Assembly (NCBI GenBank): GCA_900552705.1
Contig: USAX01000039.1
Location: 1-14,064, forward strand
Direction of reading: 5' to 3'
Length of the DNA: 14,064 nucleotides
Source of the DNA: an uncultured Collinsella sp.
GTDB lineage: Bacteria; Actinomycetota; Coriobacteriia; Coriobacteriales; Coriobacteriaceae
This document shows positions 1 through 6,443 of this stretch, one piece after another; position 1 is the first letter of the stretch; every line of letters starts with the position of its first letter. Made by a program: the position numbers and the translations under genes. The notes below the pieces were generated by a model. It did no database searches and had not been told where the DNA came from. It worked only from the letters and a program-made list of their open reading frames with translations.

Positions 1-15
1 GCGCCAGGAGGACAC

Positions 16-426
16 ATGGACGGATTGAATACGGTGTTGGAGTATCTGACGTCGGTGCCGGCATGGTATTTGGCGACGAGCGTTGACGGACAGCCTCATG
101 TGCGTCCGTTTTCGTTTGCGCAGATCCAGGATGGCAAGCTGTGGTTTGTAACAGCGCGCACCAAAGATGTGTGGCAAGAGCTGCTGCAAAACCAGCGCTT
201 TGAGGCCACGAGTTGGTGGCCGGGCCATGGCTGGCTCATCTTGCGCGGGCGTGCCGGCTTGGATGACCGGGCTTTAGGCGAAATGCGCGAAGCCGGGTGG
301 AAGCATCTAGAGCACCTGGGCGAGCACTATGAGGGGCCTAACGACCCCACGCTCGTCTTCTTTAGCGTCGAGGATCCCGAGGCTTTTATCTGCAATCACG
401 ACGAATGGGTGCCGGTCGAGCTCTAG
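16..426 (+). CDS. Pyridoxamine 5'-phosphate oxidase-like FMN-binding protein
   Basis: This 136-residue protein resembles the small split-barrel flavin-binding proteins of the pyridoxamine-phosphate-oxidase-like superfamily. Visible support is the N-terminal pattern 'PAWYLATSVDGQPHVRPF' (about residues 15-32), followed by 'GKLWFVTARTKDVWQEL', which matches the strand-turn-strand and helix that typically hold the FMN phosphate. The length fits the small single-domain members. The start is set by a strong AGGAGGA ribosome site about 4 bases upstream of the ATG. Members of this family can be flavin reductases, nitroimidazole-reductase-like proteins or flavin/heme binders, and the substrate cannot be read from the sequence. 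True PdxH is longer, so a role in vitamin B6 synthesis is unlikely. A 256-bp non-coding gap separates it from argC, so it is probably not part of the arginine operon. Its own promoter lies outside the window. Confidence 0.8.
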   Translation: MDGLNTVLEYLTSVPAWYLATSVDGQPHVRPFSFAQIQDGKLWFVTARTKDVWQELLQNQRFEATSWWPGHGWLILRGRAGLDDRALGEMREAGWKHLEHLGEHYEGPNDPTLVFFSVEDPEAFICNHDEWVPVEL

Positions 427-465
427 CCAGCTGGCTCATCCTAACAACTTGGTTTTCGCATGGGC

Positions 466-513
466 GGCCCCGTATTGCCCGGCGCCGTTAGGAGCGCCGG
501 TCAATACGGGGCC
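466..513. other. Strong GC-rich stem-loop between the flavoprotein gene and argC
   Basis: A 12-bp stem (466-477 with 502-513) continues, after one C/T mismatch (478/501), into a 7-bp stem (479-485 with 494-500) around an 8-base loop. All 19 pairs are Watson-Crick. No convincing T-run follows (next bases CGCTCCATTTGTC), so it is not a textbook terminator on the + strand. It could still end transcription of the upstream gene, protect an mRNA end, or be an intergenic repeat. The structure is certain from the sequence; the function is not. Confidence 0.6.
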
Positions 514-560
514 CGCTCCATTTGTCAATTCCTTCAAGCGAATGTGTCGGGAATGTTTCA

Positions 561-597
561 ATGCATGAATATGCAAGCCATTTACGTATTCATGCAT
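561..597. promoter_or_regulatory. 37-bp inverted repeat upstream of argC, candidate ArgR operator
   Basis: Perfect 11-bp arms ATGCATGAATA (561-571) and TATTCATGCAT (587-597) flank a 15-bp centre. The TGAAT and ATTCA half-sites are the core of known ARG boxes bound by ArgR/AhrC, and the site lies 86 bp before the argC start, where arginine repression usually acts. The half-sites are further apart than within a single classical 18-bp box, so it may represent two degenerate boxes, or the site of another repressor. An extended -10-like TGCTAAAGT (605-613) lies just downstream, so a bound protein could block the promoter. The repeat is seen directly; assignment to ArgR is inferred. Confidence 0.5.
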
Positions 598-682
598 CTT
601 TTGGTGCTAAAGTTTCAACCCACTTCATAACGACTGCTGCGAAATGCGCATCGGTGCATAAATCGCAGACAAGGAGTCTGAT

Positions 683-1753
683 ATGTCTTTGAAGGTTGGA
701 ATCGTCGGCGCGGCTGGATATGCCGGAGCCGAGCTCATTCGCCTCGTCCTCGGTCATCCCGAGTTTGAACTTGCTGCCATTACGTCCAACGCCGATGCCG
801 GCCAGCCGTTGTCTGCGGTGTACCCGAGCTTCACCGGCGTAAGCGATCTTGTCTTTACGACGCATGATGCCCCTGAGCTCAAGAACTGCGACGCGGTCTT
901 TTTGGCCGTGCCGCACACGGCTGCCATGGCACAGGTGCCCGCGCTGCTTGCATCGGGCGTCTCCTGCTTTGATCTTTCGGCCGACTACCGTCTGAACGAC
1001 GCGTCCGTTTTTGAGGCTTGGTATGCCGCCGAGCATACGAGCCCCGAGCTGCTCAAGACCCGTGCCTTCGGTCTGCCCGAGCTGTTCTGCCAAGACTTGG
1101 AGACCGCCGCATCCGACCATGCCGACGGCAAACCCGTGCTGGTCGCTTGCGCCGGTTGCTATCCCACCGCAACGAGCCTTGCCGCCGCGCCCGCCGTGCG
1201 CGCGGGCTGGGTGGCCGAGAACGGCCCCGTGATTGTCGATGCCATTAGCGGCGTGACGGGCGCCGGTAAGTCCTGCAACGCCCGCACCCATTTTTGCAGC
1301 GCCGACGAGAACTTGGAGGCCTACGGCGTGGGCAAGCATCGCCACACGCCCGAAATCGAGCAGATCTTGGGCCTGACCGATCGCGTCGTCTTTACCCCGC
1401 ACCTGGCACCGCTCAAGCGTGGTCTGCTCTCCACGGTGACGCTGCCGCTCGCGCCGCAGGCTCTCGACACGTTGGCTCTTGAGGATGTTGTCGACTATTA
1501 CAAGCAGTTCTACGCTGGACGCACCTTTGTGCGCGTGCTCGACGCCGGCCAGCAGCCCAAGACGGCTTCGGTCGTCGGCACCAACGCCGCCCAGATTGGC
1601 CTCGCGCTCAACAAGCGCGCGGGCGTGCTGGTGGCGACGGGCGCCATCGACAATCTGTGCAAGGGCGCTGCGGGCCAAGCAGTCCAATGCGCCAATATCG
1701 TCTTTGGCTTTGACGAGCGACGAGGCTTGCCCACAGTGGCGTGCCCGGTGTAG
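683..1753 (+). CDS. argC: N-acetyl-gamma-glutamyl-phosphate reductase
   Basis: ArgC reduces N-acetyl-glutamyl-5-phosphate to the semialdehyde with NADPH, the third step to ornithine, in the cytoplasm. The N-terminus carries the Rossmann loop 'VGIVGAAGYAGAEL' with Gly9, Gly12 and Gly15. The catalytic cysteine is Cys159 in 'AGCYPTATSLA', and the 'GVTGAGK' and 'KHRHTPEIEQ' segments typical of the family follow. At 356 residues it is close to the usual 340-350. The ATG is preceded by AAGGAG (672-677) at good spacing. It is the first gene of an argC-argJ-argB-argD series. The usual 'NPGCYPT' reads 'CAGCYPT' here, a mild variation that keeps the nucleophile. Confidence 0.96.
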   Translation: MSLKVGIVGAAGYAGAELIRLVLGHPEFELAAITSNADAGQPLSAVYPSFTGVSDLVFTTHDAPELKNCDAVFLAVPHTAAMAQVPALLASGVSCFDLSADYRLNDASVFEAWYAAEHTSPELLKTRAFGLPELFCQDLETAASDHADGKPVLVACAGCYPTATSLAAAPAVRAGWVAENGPVIVDAISGVTGAGKSCNARTHFCSADENLEAYGVGKHRHTPEIEQILGLTDRVVFTPHLAPLKRGLLSTVTLPLAPQALDTLALEDVVDYYKQFYAGRTFVRVLDAGQQPKTASVVGTNAAQIGLALNKRAGVLVATGAIDNLCKGAAGQAVQCANIVFGFDERRGLPTVACPV

Positions 1754-1887
1754 CACATTCGATTGTTAACGATTTGGTAGTCGGGCATCGAGTGGGGCGC
1801 CACTCTTAAGCTGGTCTCATGATCACGACTGGCATGGCGCACCAACCGATGTCCGTTTTTTGTTTGATATAAGGAGTCGTAAGGACG

Positions 1888-3156
1888 ATGAATACAGAGC
1901 AGTTCGATATCAAGATTCGTGCCGTCGAGGGTGGCATTACGGTAGCGGCCGGCTTTAAGGCCGCGGGTATTCATGCGGGTTTTCGCAAGAATCCCGAGCG
2001 CTTGGATTACGCGCTCGTCGTGCCCGATAAACCCTGTCCCGGTGCCGGCGTGTTTACGACCAATCGCTTTTGCGCAGCGCCCGTGCAGGTGAGCCGTGCC
2101 AACCTGGGCGGTGTGGGCAAGGGCTACGGAATCATCGCCGGCGTTTCGGTCAACTCTGGCAATGCCAACGCCGCCACGGGTGAGACCGGCCTTGCATGCG
2201 CGCACGAAACGTGCAGCATCGCATCGCAGGTCATCGGCTGCGAGCCCCAGCAGATTCTGGTTGCCTCCACGGGTGTGATTGGCCAGATTCTGCCGATCGA
2301 CACGTTTGAGACCGCCATTCCTGCTGCCTACGAGGCGCTCTCCGCCCACGGTGGCGCCGATGCCGCTCGCGCCATCATGACGACCGACACGCACTCCAAG
2401 GAGTACGCCGTGTCCTACGTCAGTGAGGCTGCGGGTCATGCGGGCAATGTCTATACGGTAGGCGGCATGTGCAAGGGCTCGGGCATGATCATGCCCAACA
2501 TGGCCACCATGATCGCAGTTATCACCACCGATGCCCCCGTCGAGCCTGCGGCACTTCATGCCCTGCTGCTCTCGACCGTCAAGCAGACCTTTAACAAGGT
2601 AACGGTCGATTCCGACACCTCGACTAACGACACCTGCATCATGCTTGCCTCCGGCGCTGCTGCCGCAGATGCCGAGGCCATCGTCGAGGGCTCCGACGCG
2701 TTTGACGAGTTGACATTTGCCGTGCACGAGGTGTGCGAGAGCCTGGCGCGCAATATCGCCGCCGATGGCGAGGGCGCATCCAAGCTTGTTACGGTCAACG
2801 TTACCGGCGCCGCCAACGACGAGGAGGCCGATATCGCCGCCCGTGCCGTTGCCAACTCGCCGCTCGTTAAGACTTGCATCGCCGGCCACGACTGCAACTG
2901 GGGTCGCGTTGCTATGGCGCTTGGCAAGTGCGGCGTGAAGTTTAATCAGGAAGACGTTTCCATCGACATGATGGGCATGCCTGTCTGTCGCGACGGTCTG
3001 ACTGTTCCCTTTGACGAGGACGAGGCTCTACGGCGTTTCGAGGCGCCCGAGATCGTGATCTCGGTCGACCTGGGCGCAGGCGACGCGGCAACGACCGTGT
3101 GGACCTGCGACCTCACGCATGAGTACATCTCCATCAACGGCGATTACCGTTCCTAG
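1888..3156 (+). CDS. argJ: Bifunctional glutamate N-acetyltransferase / ornithine acetyltransferase
   Basis: ArgJ transfers the acetyl group of N-acetylornithine back to glutamate, closing the cyclic pathway; many homologues can also use acetyl-CoA. The precursor cleaves itself before a conserved threonine, which becomes the nucleophile of the beta chain. Here the motif 'KGSGMIMPNMATMIAV' places this residue at Thr207, giving a predicted alpha chain of 206 and beta chain of 216 residues. The C-terminal 'GHDCNWGRVAMALGK' is another family signature. Length (422) is normal. AAGGAG and AAGGA sequences lie upstream of the ATG. The 134-bp gap after argC contains a small hairpin (1790-1805) and a T-rich stretch (about 1855-1866), so some internal attenuation is possible. 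Whether it is mono- or bifunctional cannot be read from the sequence; no argA was seen in the window. Confidence 0.95.
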   Translation: MNTEQFDIKIRAVEGGITVAAGFKAAGIHAGFRKNPERLDYALVVPDKPCPGAGVFTTNRFCAAPVQVSRANLGGVGKGYGIIAGVSVNSGNANAATGETGLACAHETCSIASQVIGCEPQQILVASTGVIGQILPIDTFETAIPAAYEALSAHGGADAARAIMTTDTHSKEYAVSYVSEAAGHAGNVYTVGGMCKGSGMIMPNMATMIAVITTDAPVEPAALHALLLSTVKQTFNKVTVDSDTSTNDTCIMLASGAAAADAEAIVEGSDAFDELTFAVHEVCESLARNIAADGEGASKLVTVNVTGAANDEEADIAARAVANSPLVKTCIAGHDCNWGRVAMALGKCGVKFNQEDVSIDMMGMPVCRDGLTVPFDEDEALRRFEAPEIVISVDLGAGDAATTVWTCDLTHEYISINGDYRS

Positions 3157-3237
3157 ATTCCAGGCACGCTGCGCATCTTGCCGCGATTGCGGACAGCGGA
3201 GCACGGCGCGATAACGATACGAAAGACGAGGCAGATT

Positions 3238-4218
3238 ATGAAATTCGCACGCGATTGTCGTTCGAGCGAATCCAACGAAGCAACCGCGCAGCTGCTGTTT
3301 GAGGCGCTGCCGTGGATTAAAAACCTGACCGGCAAGACAGTCGTTATCAAGTACGGCGGTGCCGCCATGGTCGACGAGCAACTGCGCCGCGACGTGATGA
3401 GCGATATCGTTCTGCTCAAGATTATCGGCATGCGCCCCGTCATCGTGCATGGCGGCGGCAAGGCCATCAACGAGGCGCTGAGCCACTATGACATCCCTGT
3501 CGAGTTTAAGAACGGCCAGCGCGTGACCACACCGGATACCATGGATATCGTGCGCGAGGTGCTGGGCGGCAAGGTTAACCAGGAGCTGGTTGCTGCCATC
3601 AACCACCACGGCAACCTGGCCGTGGGCGTGTCGGGCAGCGATGCCGGCACGCTCATCGCCGAGCCGCTCGACCCCGAGCTCGGTCGCGTGGGCAAAGTGA
3701 CGCACGTCAACACCGACTATATCGAGCGCTTACTCGATAGCGAGTACATCCCCGTCATCGCTACCGTCGCGGCGGGGGAGGACGGCGGTTTCTTCAACAT
3801 CAACGCCGATACCGCCGCCGGTGCCGTTGCGGCAGCGCTCCACGCGCACAAGGCGATCTTTTTGACCGACGTCGACGGCCTGTACAAGGACTTTAGCGAT
3901 AAAGACTCACTCATCTCCAACCTAACACTCGACGAGGTTAACGAAATGCTCTACGGCGGCGAGGTCGATAAGGGCATGATTCCCAAGCTGCACGCGGCCG
4001 TCGATGCGCTTGCCGGCGGCGTATTTCGCGCTCACATCATCAACGGCACCACGCCGCATTCGCTGCTGCTGGAGCTGCTGACCGATGCCGGCGTCGGCAC
4101 CGTGATCCATTCCACCGAGACGGCTTACGAGTTCGATACGCATCCGCATCCGCTTTCGACGTTTGCTGCGCGTCTGACCGAGAACCTCGACGAGGTCGAG
4201 AAGCTTCAGACGGTCTAA
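3238..4218 (+). CDS. argB: Acetylglutamate kinase
   Basis: ArgB phosphorylates N-acetylglutamate, the second and often feedback-controlled step of the route. The amino-acid kinase fold is shown by 'VIKYGGAAM' (Lys38, Gly40, Gly41), 'VHGGGKAIN' (Gly72-Gly74, Lys75), and 'NINADTAAGAVAAAL' (Asn187, Asn189, Asp191) for substrate and ATP binding. The ATG at 3238 gives 326 residues and has a GACGAGG ribosome site 6 bases upstream. A TTG at 3178 is in frame and would add 20 residues, but it has no ribosome site and the extension is not family-like. The N-terminal segment before the first beta strand (about residues 1-30, containing 'LFEALPWIKNLTGKTVV') resembles the extended helix of arginine-sensitive hexameric kinases. 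Arginine inhibition is therefore plausible but inferred. Confidence 0.95.
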   Translation: MKFARDCRSSESNEATAQLLFEALPWIKNLTGKTVVIKYGGAAMVDEQLRRDVMSDIVLLKIIGMRPVIVHGGGKAINEALSHYDIPVEFKNGQRVTTPDTMDIVREVLGGKVNQELVAAINHHGNLAVGVSGSDAGTLIAEPLDPELGRVGKVTHVNTDYIERLLDSEYIPVIATVAAGEDGGFFNINADTAAGAVAAALHAHKAIFLTDVDGLYKDFSDKDSLISNLTLDEVNEMLYGGEVDKGMIPKLHAAVDALAGGVFRAHIINGTTPHSLLLELLTDAGVGTVIHSTETAYEFDTHPHPLSTFAARLTENLDEVEKLQTV

Positions 4219-4287
4219 CTGACCCTCAGCCGCCCCATTTCTGCACCCATAGGCCTGCGCCGTCCGGCGCTCAACGAAAGGCATCCC

Positions 4288-5571
4288 ATGTCACTTGCAG
4301 CTCAGCAATCGCTTGAATCCCATTACGTTATGCATACCTTTGGCCGCTCTCCGGTCGAGTTTGTCGAGGGTCACGGCATGAAGCTCACCGGCGACGATGG
4401 TCGTGAGTACCTCGACTTTCTTGCCGGCATCGGCGTGTGCAGCCTAGGTCATGGCGACCCGGCTGTGCTCTCGGCGCTCGAGGCACAGACCAAAAAGCTC
4501 ATGCATGTCTCCAATTACTTCTACATCGAGCAGCGTGGACAGGTCGCGGCGCTGCTGTCCAAGCTTGCTAACGACGACGTAGATGGTGCGCGCGTGCTTG
4601 CCGATGCCATTGTCGCCGGCGATGAGACCACGGCAGCTGCTCTTGGTGCCCCGGCTGCGGATGAGCAGGTTTGGGAGACCTTCTTTGCCAACTCCGGCGC
4701 CGAGGCCAACGAGGGCTCGATGAAGCTCGCGCGCCTGTACGCCAAGCGTGCCGGTAACGGCGGCAACACCATCGTGTGCATGCGCGGCGGCTTCCACGGC
4801 CGTACGCTCGAGACCATTGCCGCCACTATGCAGGATTGGCTGCAGGATAGTTTCCGCCCGCTGCCGGGTGGCTTTGTGGCCTGCACGCCCAACGATATCA
4901 ATGAACTGCGTGCGATCTTTAAGCAGCTGGGGAGCGAAATATGTGCCGTGATGCTCGAGCCGATCCAGGGTGAGAGTGGCGTGCACCCCATGACCGAGGA
5001 GTTTATGGCGGCAGCGCGCGACCTGGCACACGAAGTGGGCGCCGTGCTTATAGCCGACGAGGTCCAGTGCGGCATCTTCCGCTCCGGCAAGCCGTTTGCA
5101 TTCCAAACCTATGGCGTGGAACCCGACATCATGAGCCTTGCCAAGGGCATTGCTGATGGCGTGCCCATGGGTGCCGTCGTAGCAAAGAAGGAGATTGCCG
5201 ACGTGTTTAAGCCGGGCGACCACGGTTCGACTTTTGGCGGTAGCTGCTTGGCCATCGCGGCGTGCGCCGCGACGCTCTCCGCGCTCGTGCACGGCGATTA
5301 TGCCGACCATGTTGCCAAGGTAGGCGCCTATATGGAGGCAAAGCTCGCCAAGCTGCCGAACGTGACCGAGGTGCGTGGCCGCGGCTTGATGCTCGGCTGC
5401 GATCTGGACGATACTGCGGGTGATGCACACGACGTTGTGGCCCGTGCATTGGGGGCTGGTGCCGTGATTAACGCTACGGGTGCCTATACGCTGCGTTTCC
5501 TGCCGCCGCTCGTCTGCGAGGAATCCGACGTGGACAGTCTGATCGAGATCCTGTCGGACGTTTTGGCCTAA
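4288..5571 (+). CDS. argD: Acetylornithine aminotransferase
   Basis: ArgD is a PLP-dependent class III aminotransferase. It converts N-acetylglutamate semialdehyde to N-acetylornithine using glutamate as amino donor. Seen motifs are 'LDFLAGIGVCSLGH', 'FFANSGAEANEGSMKLAR' (phosphate-cup region), 'IADEVQCGIFRSG' (the Asp that contacts the pyridine nitrogen), and 'SLAKGIADGVPMGAV' with the Schiff-base lysine at Lys286. The protein is 427 residues; most relatives are near 390-405. The excess lies around residues 97-127, an Ala/Asp-rich stretch just before 'VWETFFANSG'. A GAAAGG ribosome site precedes the ATG, and a perfect GC hairpin (4257-4270) sits directly upstream of it. Succinyldiaminopimelate or other omega-transaminase activity is possible in this family, but the operon context favours ornithine synthesis. 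Confidence 0.93.
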   Translation: MSLAAQQSLESHYVMHTFGRSPVEFVEGHGMKLTGDDGREYLDFLAGIGVCSLGHGDPAVLSALEAQTKKLMHVSNYFYIEQRGQVAALLSKLANDDVDGARVLADAIVAGDETTAAALGAPAADEQVWETFFANSGAEANEGSMKLARLYAKRAGNGGNTIVCMRGGFHGRTLETIAATMQDWLQDSFRPLPGGFVACTPNDINELRAIFKQLGSEICAVMLEPIQGESGVHPMTEEFMAAARDLAHEVGAVLIADEVQCGIFRSGKPFAFQTYGVEPDIMSLAKGIADGVPMGAVVAKKEIADVFKPGDHGSTFGGSCLAIAACAATLSALVHGDYADHVAKVGAYMEAKLAKLPNVTEVRGRGLMLGCDLDDTAGDAHDVVARALGAGAVINATGAYTLRFLPPLVCEESDVDSLIEILSDVLA

Positions 5572-5596
5572 CACAGCGAAATAACTTAACTTTGAC

Positions 5597-5656
5597 CGGG
5601 TTCCGGACTGCGGACGTGCCCTATGTGGCATGATTCAGCGGTCTGGAGCCCGTTTT
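5597..5656 (+). terminator. Candidate terminator after argD
   Basis: Bases 5597-5608 pair over 12 positions with 5641-5652 (two G-U wobbles). The 32-base loop contains a smaller hairpin (GTGCC with GGCAT, near 5616-5631), and TTTT follows at 5653-5656. It starts 26 bases after the argD stop codon. The long loop and short T-run make it less typical than the asnB terminator. A further 7-bp hairpin, GCCTTAG/CTAAGGC (5657-5663 with 5669-5675), lies immediately after it. Confidence 0.5.
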
Positions 5657-5680
5657 GCCTTAGATTTGCTAAGGCGGGGA

Positions 5681-5910
5681 GACCTGCTGGTCAAAAAACA
5701 TCAAATATGAGTACTGTTATCGATTTGGTAGCAGCAATTTTGGACTAATAAGGCCAGATAGCTAGTCGAAATGGCGATGAATGTACGATTTTGATCCAAT
5801 TGTTAGTCCTTATAATGGACATATGTTGCGTAACTTAAGCAAATACTATCTTTTGATATGTTGTAAGCAAGGTAGCAGTACTCATTTTTGCCATTTTTTG
5901 GCCACGGCCT
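5681..5910. repeat. AT-rich element with imperfect inverted ends, possible MITE-like unit
   Basis: The two ends match in inverted orientation. The left end (5681-5716) has a small hairpin GACC-TGCT-GGTC, then a run of six A, and ends in ATGAGTACTG (5707-5716). The right end, read on the minus strand (5910-5876), has GGCC-GT-GGCC, the same A-run and an identical ATGAGTACTG. Within the ends GGACTAA (5742-5748) faces TTAGTCC (5803-5809), a nested inverted pair. By hand count 5691-5900 is about 34% GC, far below the flanking genes. No open reading frame in it resembles a protein. No target-site duplication was found. It may be a non-autonomous mobile element, an intergenic repeat or a structured RNA. 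Confidence 0.5.
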
Positions 5911-5928
5911 TTGTGACAGACGTGCTGG

Positions 5929-6014
5929 CGGGTTCGAATCCCATGCGCTGGGCCCAAAAAAGAAAGGCCCCCATAGCTGGGAGCCTATCAAATCAGTGGT
6001 GGGCGATGAGGGAT
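5929..6014. repeat. 86-bp direct repeat, copy 1, with an 18-bp tRNA-Val 3' relic
   Basis: This copy begins with 30 bases (5929-5958) identical to 6113-6142. It continues through a 38-base terminator segment of different sequence but equal length, and ends with 18 bases (5997-6014) identical to 6181-6198. The offset is exactly 184 bp for both matching blocks. The last 18 bases equal the 3' end of the minus-strand tRNA-Val, from the CCA into the T-stem; beyond it the tRNA sequence is lost. The first block contains GGGTTCGAATCCC, which looks like a tRNA T-arm, but no complete tRNA can be folded there. Read together, this is a decayed duplicate of the tRNA-Val end and its terminator, or an attachment-site scar. 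Confidence 0.65.
5953..5985 (-). terminator. Minus-strand terminator in repeat copy 1
   Basis: On the minus strand GGCTCCC and GGGGGCC form a 7-bp stem (5985-5979 with 5972-5966, one G-U pair) followed by TTTCTTTTTT. On the + strand the same stem has a C/A mismatch, so it works better for minus-strand transcripts. It sits 3' of the 18-bp tRNA relic exactly where the working tRNA-Val has its terminator. This suggests a former minus-strand transcription unit whose upstream part is gone. Confidence 0.6.
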
Positions 6015-6112
6015 GTCGCGTGCGGCTGACGCCGCCCGCTTTCGCTTCGGGCCTGCGGCCCTCGCGTGCTGCGCTGGAAAACGTTTCGCGTTTCCTCAGC
6101 TTCGCACCCTGT
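6015..6112. repeat. GC-rich block of consecutive short hairpins
   Basis: The block contains a series of small inverted repeats: GCGGC-TGAC-GCCGC (6022-6035), CCCG...CGGG (6035-6051), GGGCC-TGC-GGCCC (6049-6061), and GGAAA...TTTCC (6076-6095) with an inner CG/CG pair. It fills the space between the tRNA relic of copy 1 and the start of copy 2. The tandem-hairpin design is similar in style to REP/BIME-type intergenic elements. No protein function is credible; the frames through it show low-complexity composition. Whether it recurs elsewhere in the genome is unknown. Confidence 0.45.
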
Positions 6113-6198
6113 CGGGTTCGAATCCCATGCGCTGGGCCCAAACAAAAACGGTCCCCTTGCGAGGACCGTTTCCAATTCAATGGTGGGCGATGAGGGAT
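6113..6198. repeat. 86-bp direct repeat, copy 2, overlapping the tRNA-Val 3' end
   Basis: This is the partner of the copy at 5929-6014. Its first 30 bases and last 18 bases are identical to that copy, and the middle 38 bases hold the working terminator of tRNA-Val. Because its right end lies inside the intact tRNA gene, this copy is likely the original and the other a duplicate. Confidence 0.65.
6141..6171 (-). terminator. Rho-independent terminator of tRNA-Val
   Basis: A perfect 9-bp stem (AAACGGTCC, 6146-6154, with GGACCGTTT, 6163-6171) encloses an 8-base loop. On the minus strand it is followed by TTTTTGTTT. It begins 9 bases after the CCA end of the tRNA. On the + strand only a short TTT follows the stem, so its main direction is minus. 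Confidence 0.85.
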
Positions 6199-6256
6199 TC
6201 GAACCCCCAGCCTTGTGCGTGTAAAGCACCTGCGCTAACCGTTGCGCCAATCGCCC
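6181..6256 (-). tRNA. tRNA-Val, anticodon UAC
   Basis: Read on the minus strand this 76-base gene folds into a full cloverleaf. The acceptor is GGGCGAT/ATCGCCC, the D-stem GCGC/GCGC, the anticodon stem GTGC/GCAC with one G/A mismatch at its base, the T-stem GGGGG/CCCTC and the loop TTCGAAT. CCA is encoded. The anticodon loop TTTACAC puts TAC at positions 34-36 (bases 6223-6221), so it decodes valine GUA and, by wobble, probably other GUN codons. It is the only gene on the minus strand in the window and converges on the argD side. A TATACT -10 lies just upstream and a terminator just downstream, so it is probably a single-gene unit. Confidence 0.95.
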
Positions 6257-6266
6257 GTGCGGAGAG

Positions 6267-6272
6267 AGTATA
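6267..6272 (-). promoter_or_regulatory. Candidate -10 box of tRNA-Val
   Basis: TATACT on the minus strand ends 10 bases before the mature tRNA 5' end, the expected place for a tRNA promoter. No clear -35 hexamer is seen at 16-18 bases upstream. Confidence 0.5.
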
Positions 6273-6386
6273 GCAAAACAATCGCCTCATTCACCTCATA
6301 TCCATTAAAGGTAACCGACGCGTGTCACAGCGGAGCTGATTCAGTTGAGATTGCCTGAACATTCCGCCCCTCTTTACGCCCTCGGG

Positions 6387-6392
6387 TATACT
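6387..6392 (+). promoter_or_regulatory. Possible -10 box for asnB
   Basis: TATACT lies 51 bases before the asnB start codon. No good -35 hexamer is present at normal spacing, so this is a weak prediction, though asnB must have a promoter here because the gene upstream is on the opposite strand. Confidence 0.35.
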
Positions 6393-6443
6393 CAAAAGCT
6401 ACTGATTCGATTTGATGCCCAGCAACAGCAGAGGGGATAGTAT

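Noticed and set aside
590..1756. Long open frame on the minus strand opposite argC (388 codons)
   Set aside because: It is the antisense shadow of argC in GC-rich DNA; its translation has no recognisable family features and argC motifs are intact on the + strand.
3178..3237. TTG start extending argB by 20 residues
   Set aside because: There is no ribosome site before the TTG, while the ATG at 3238 has one and gives a family-like N-terminus.
5880..5958. A + strand tRNA ending in the T-arm-like sequence
   Set aside because: The upstream 50 bases form no acceptor, D-arm or anticodon arm, and the T-stem itself pairs only partly.
5929..6198. CRISPR array
   Set aside because: There are only two repeat units, with a mixed internal structure and no regular spacers or cas genes.
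5781..6273. Several 80-125 codon frames through the argD-asnB gap
   Set aside because: They run through the AT-rich element, the repeats and the tRNA gene, and their similar peptides only reflect the repeated DNA. No ribosome site supports them.
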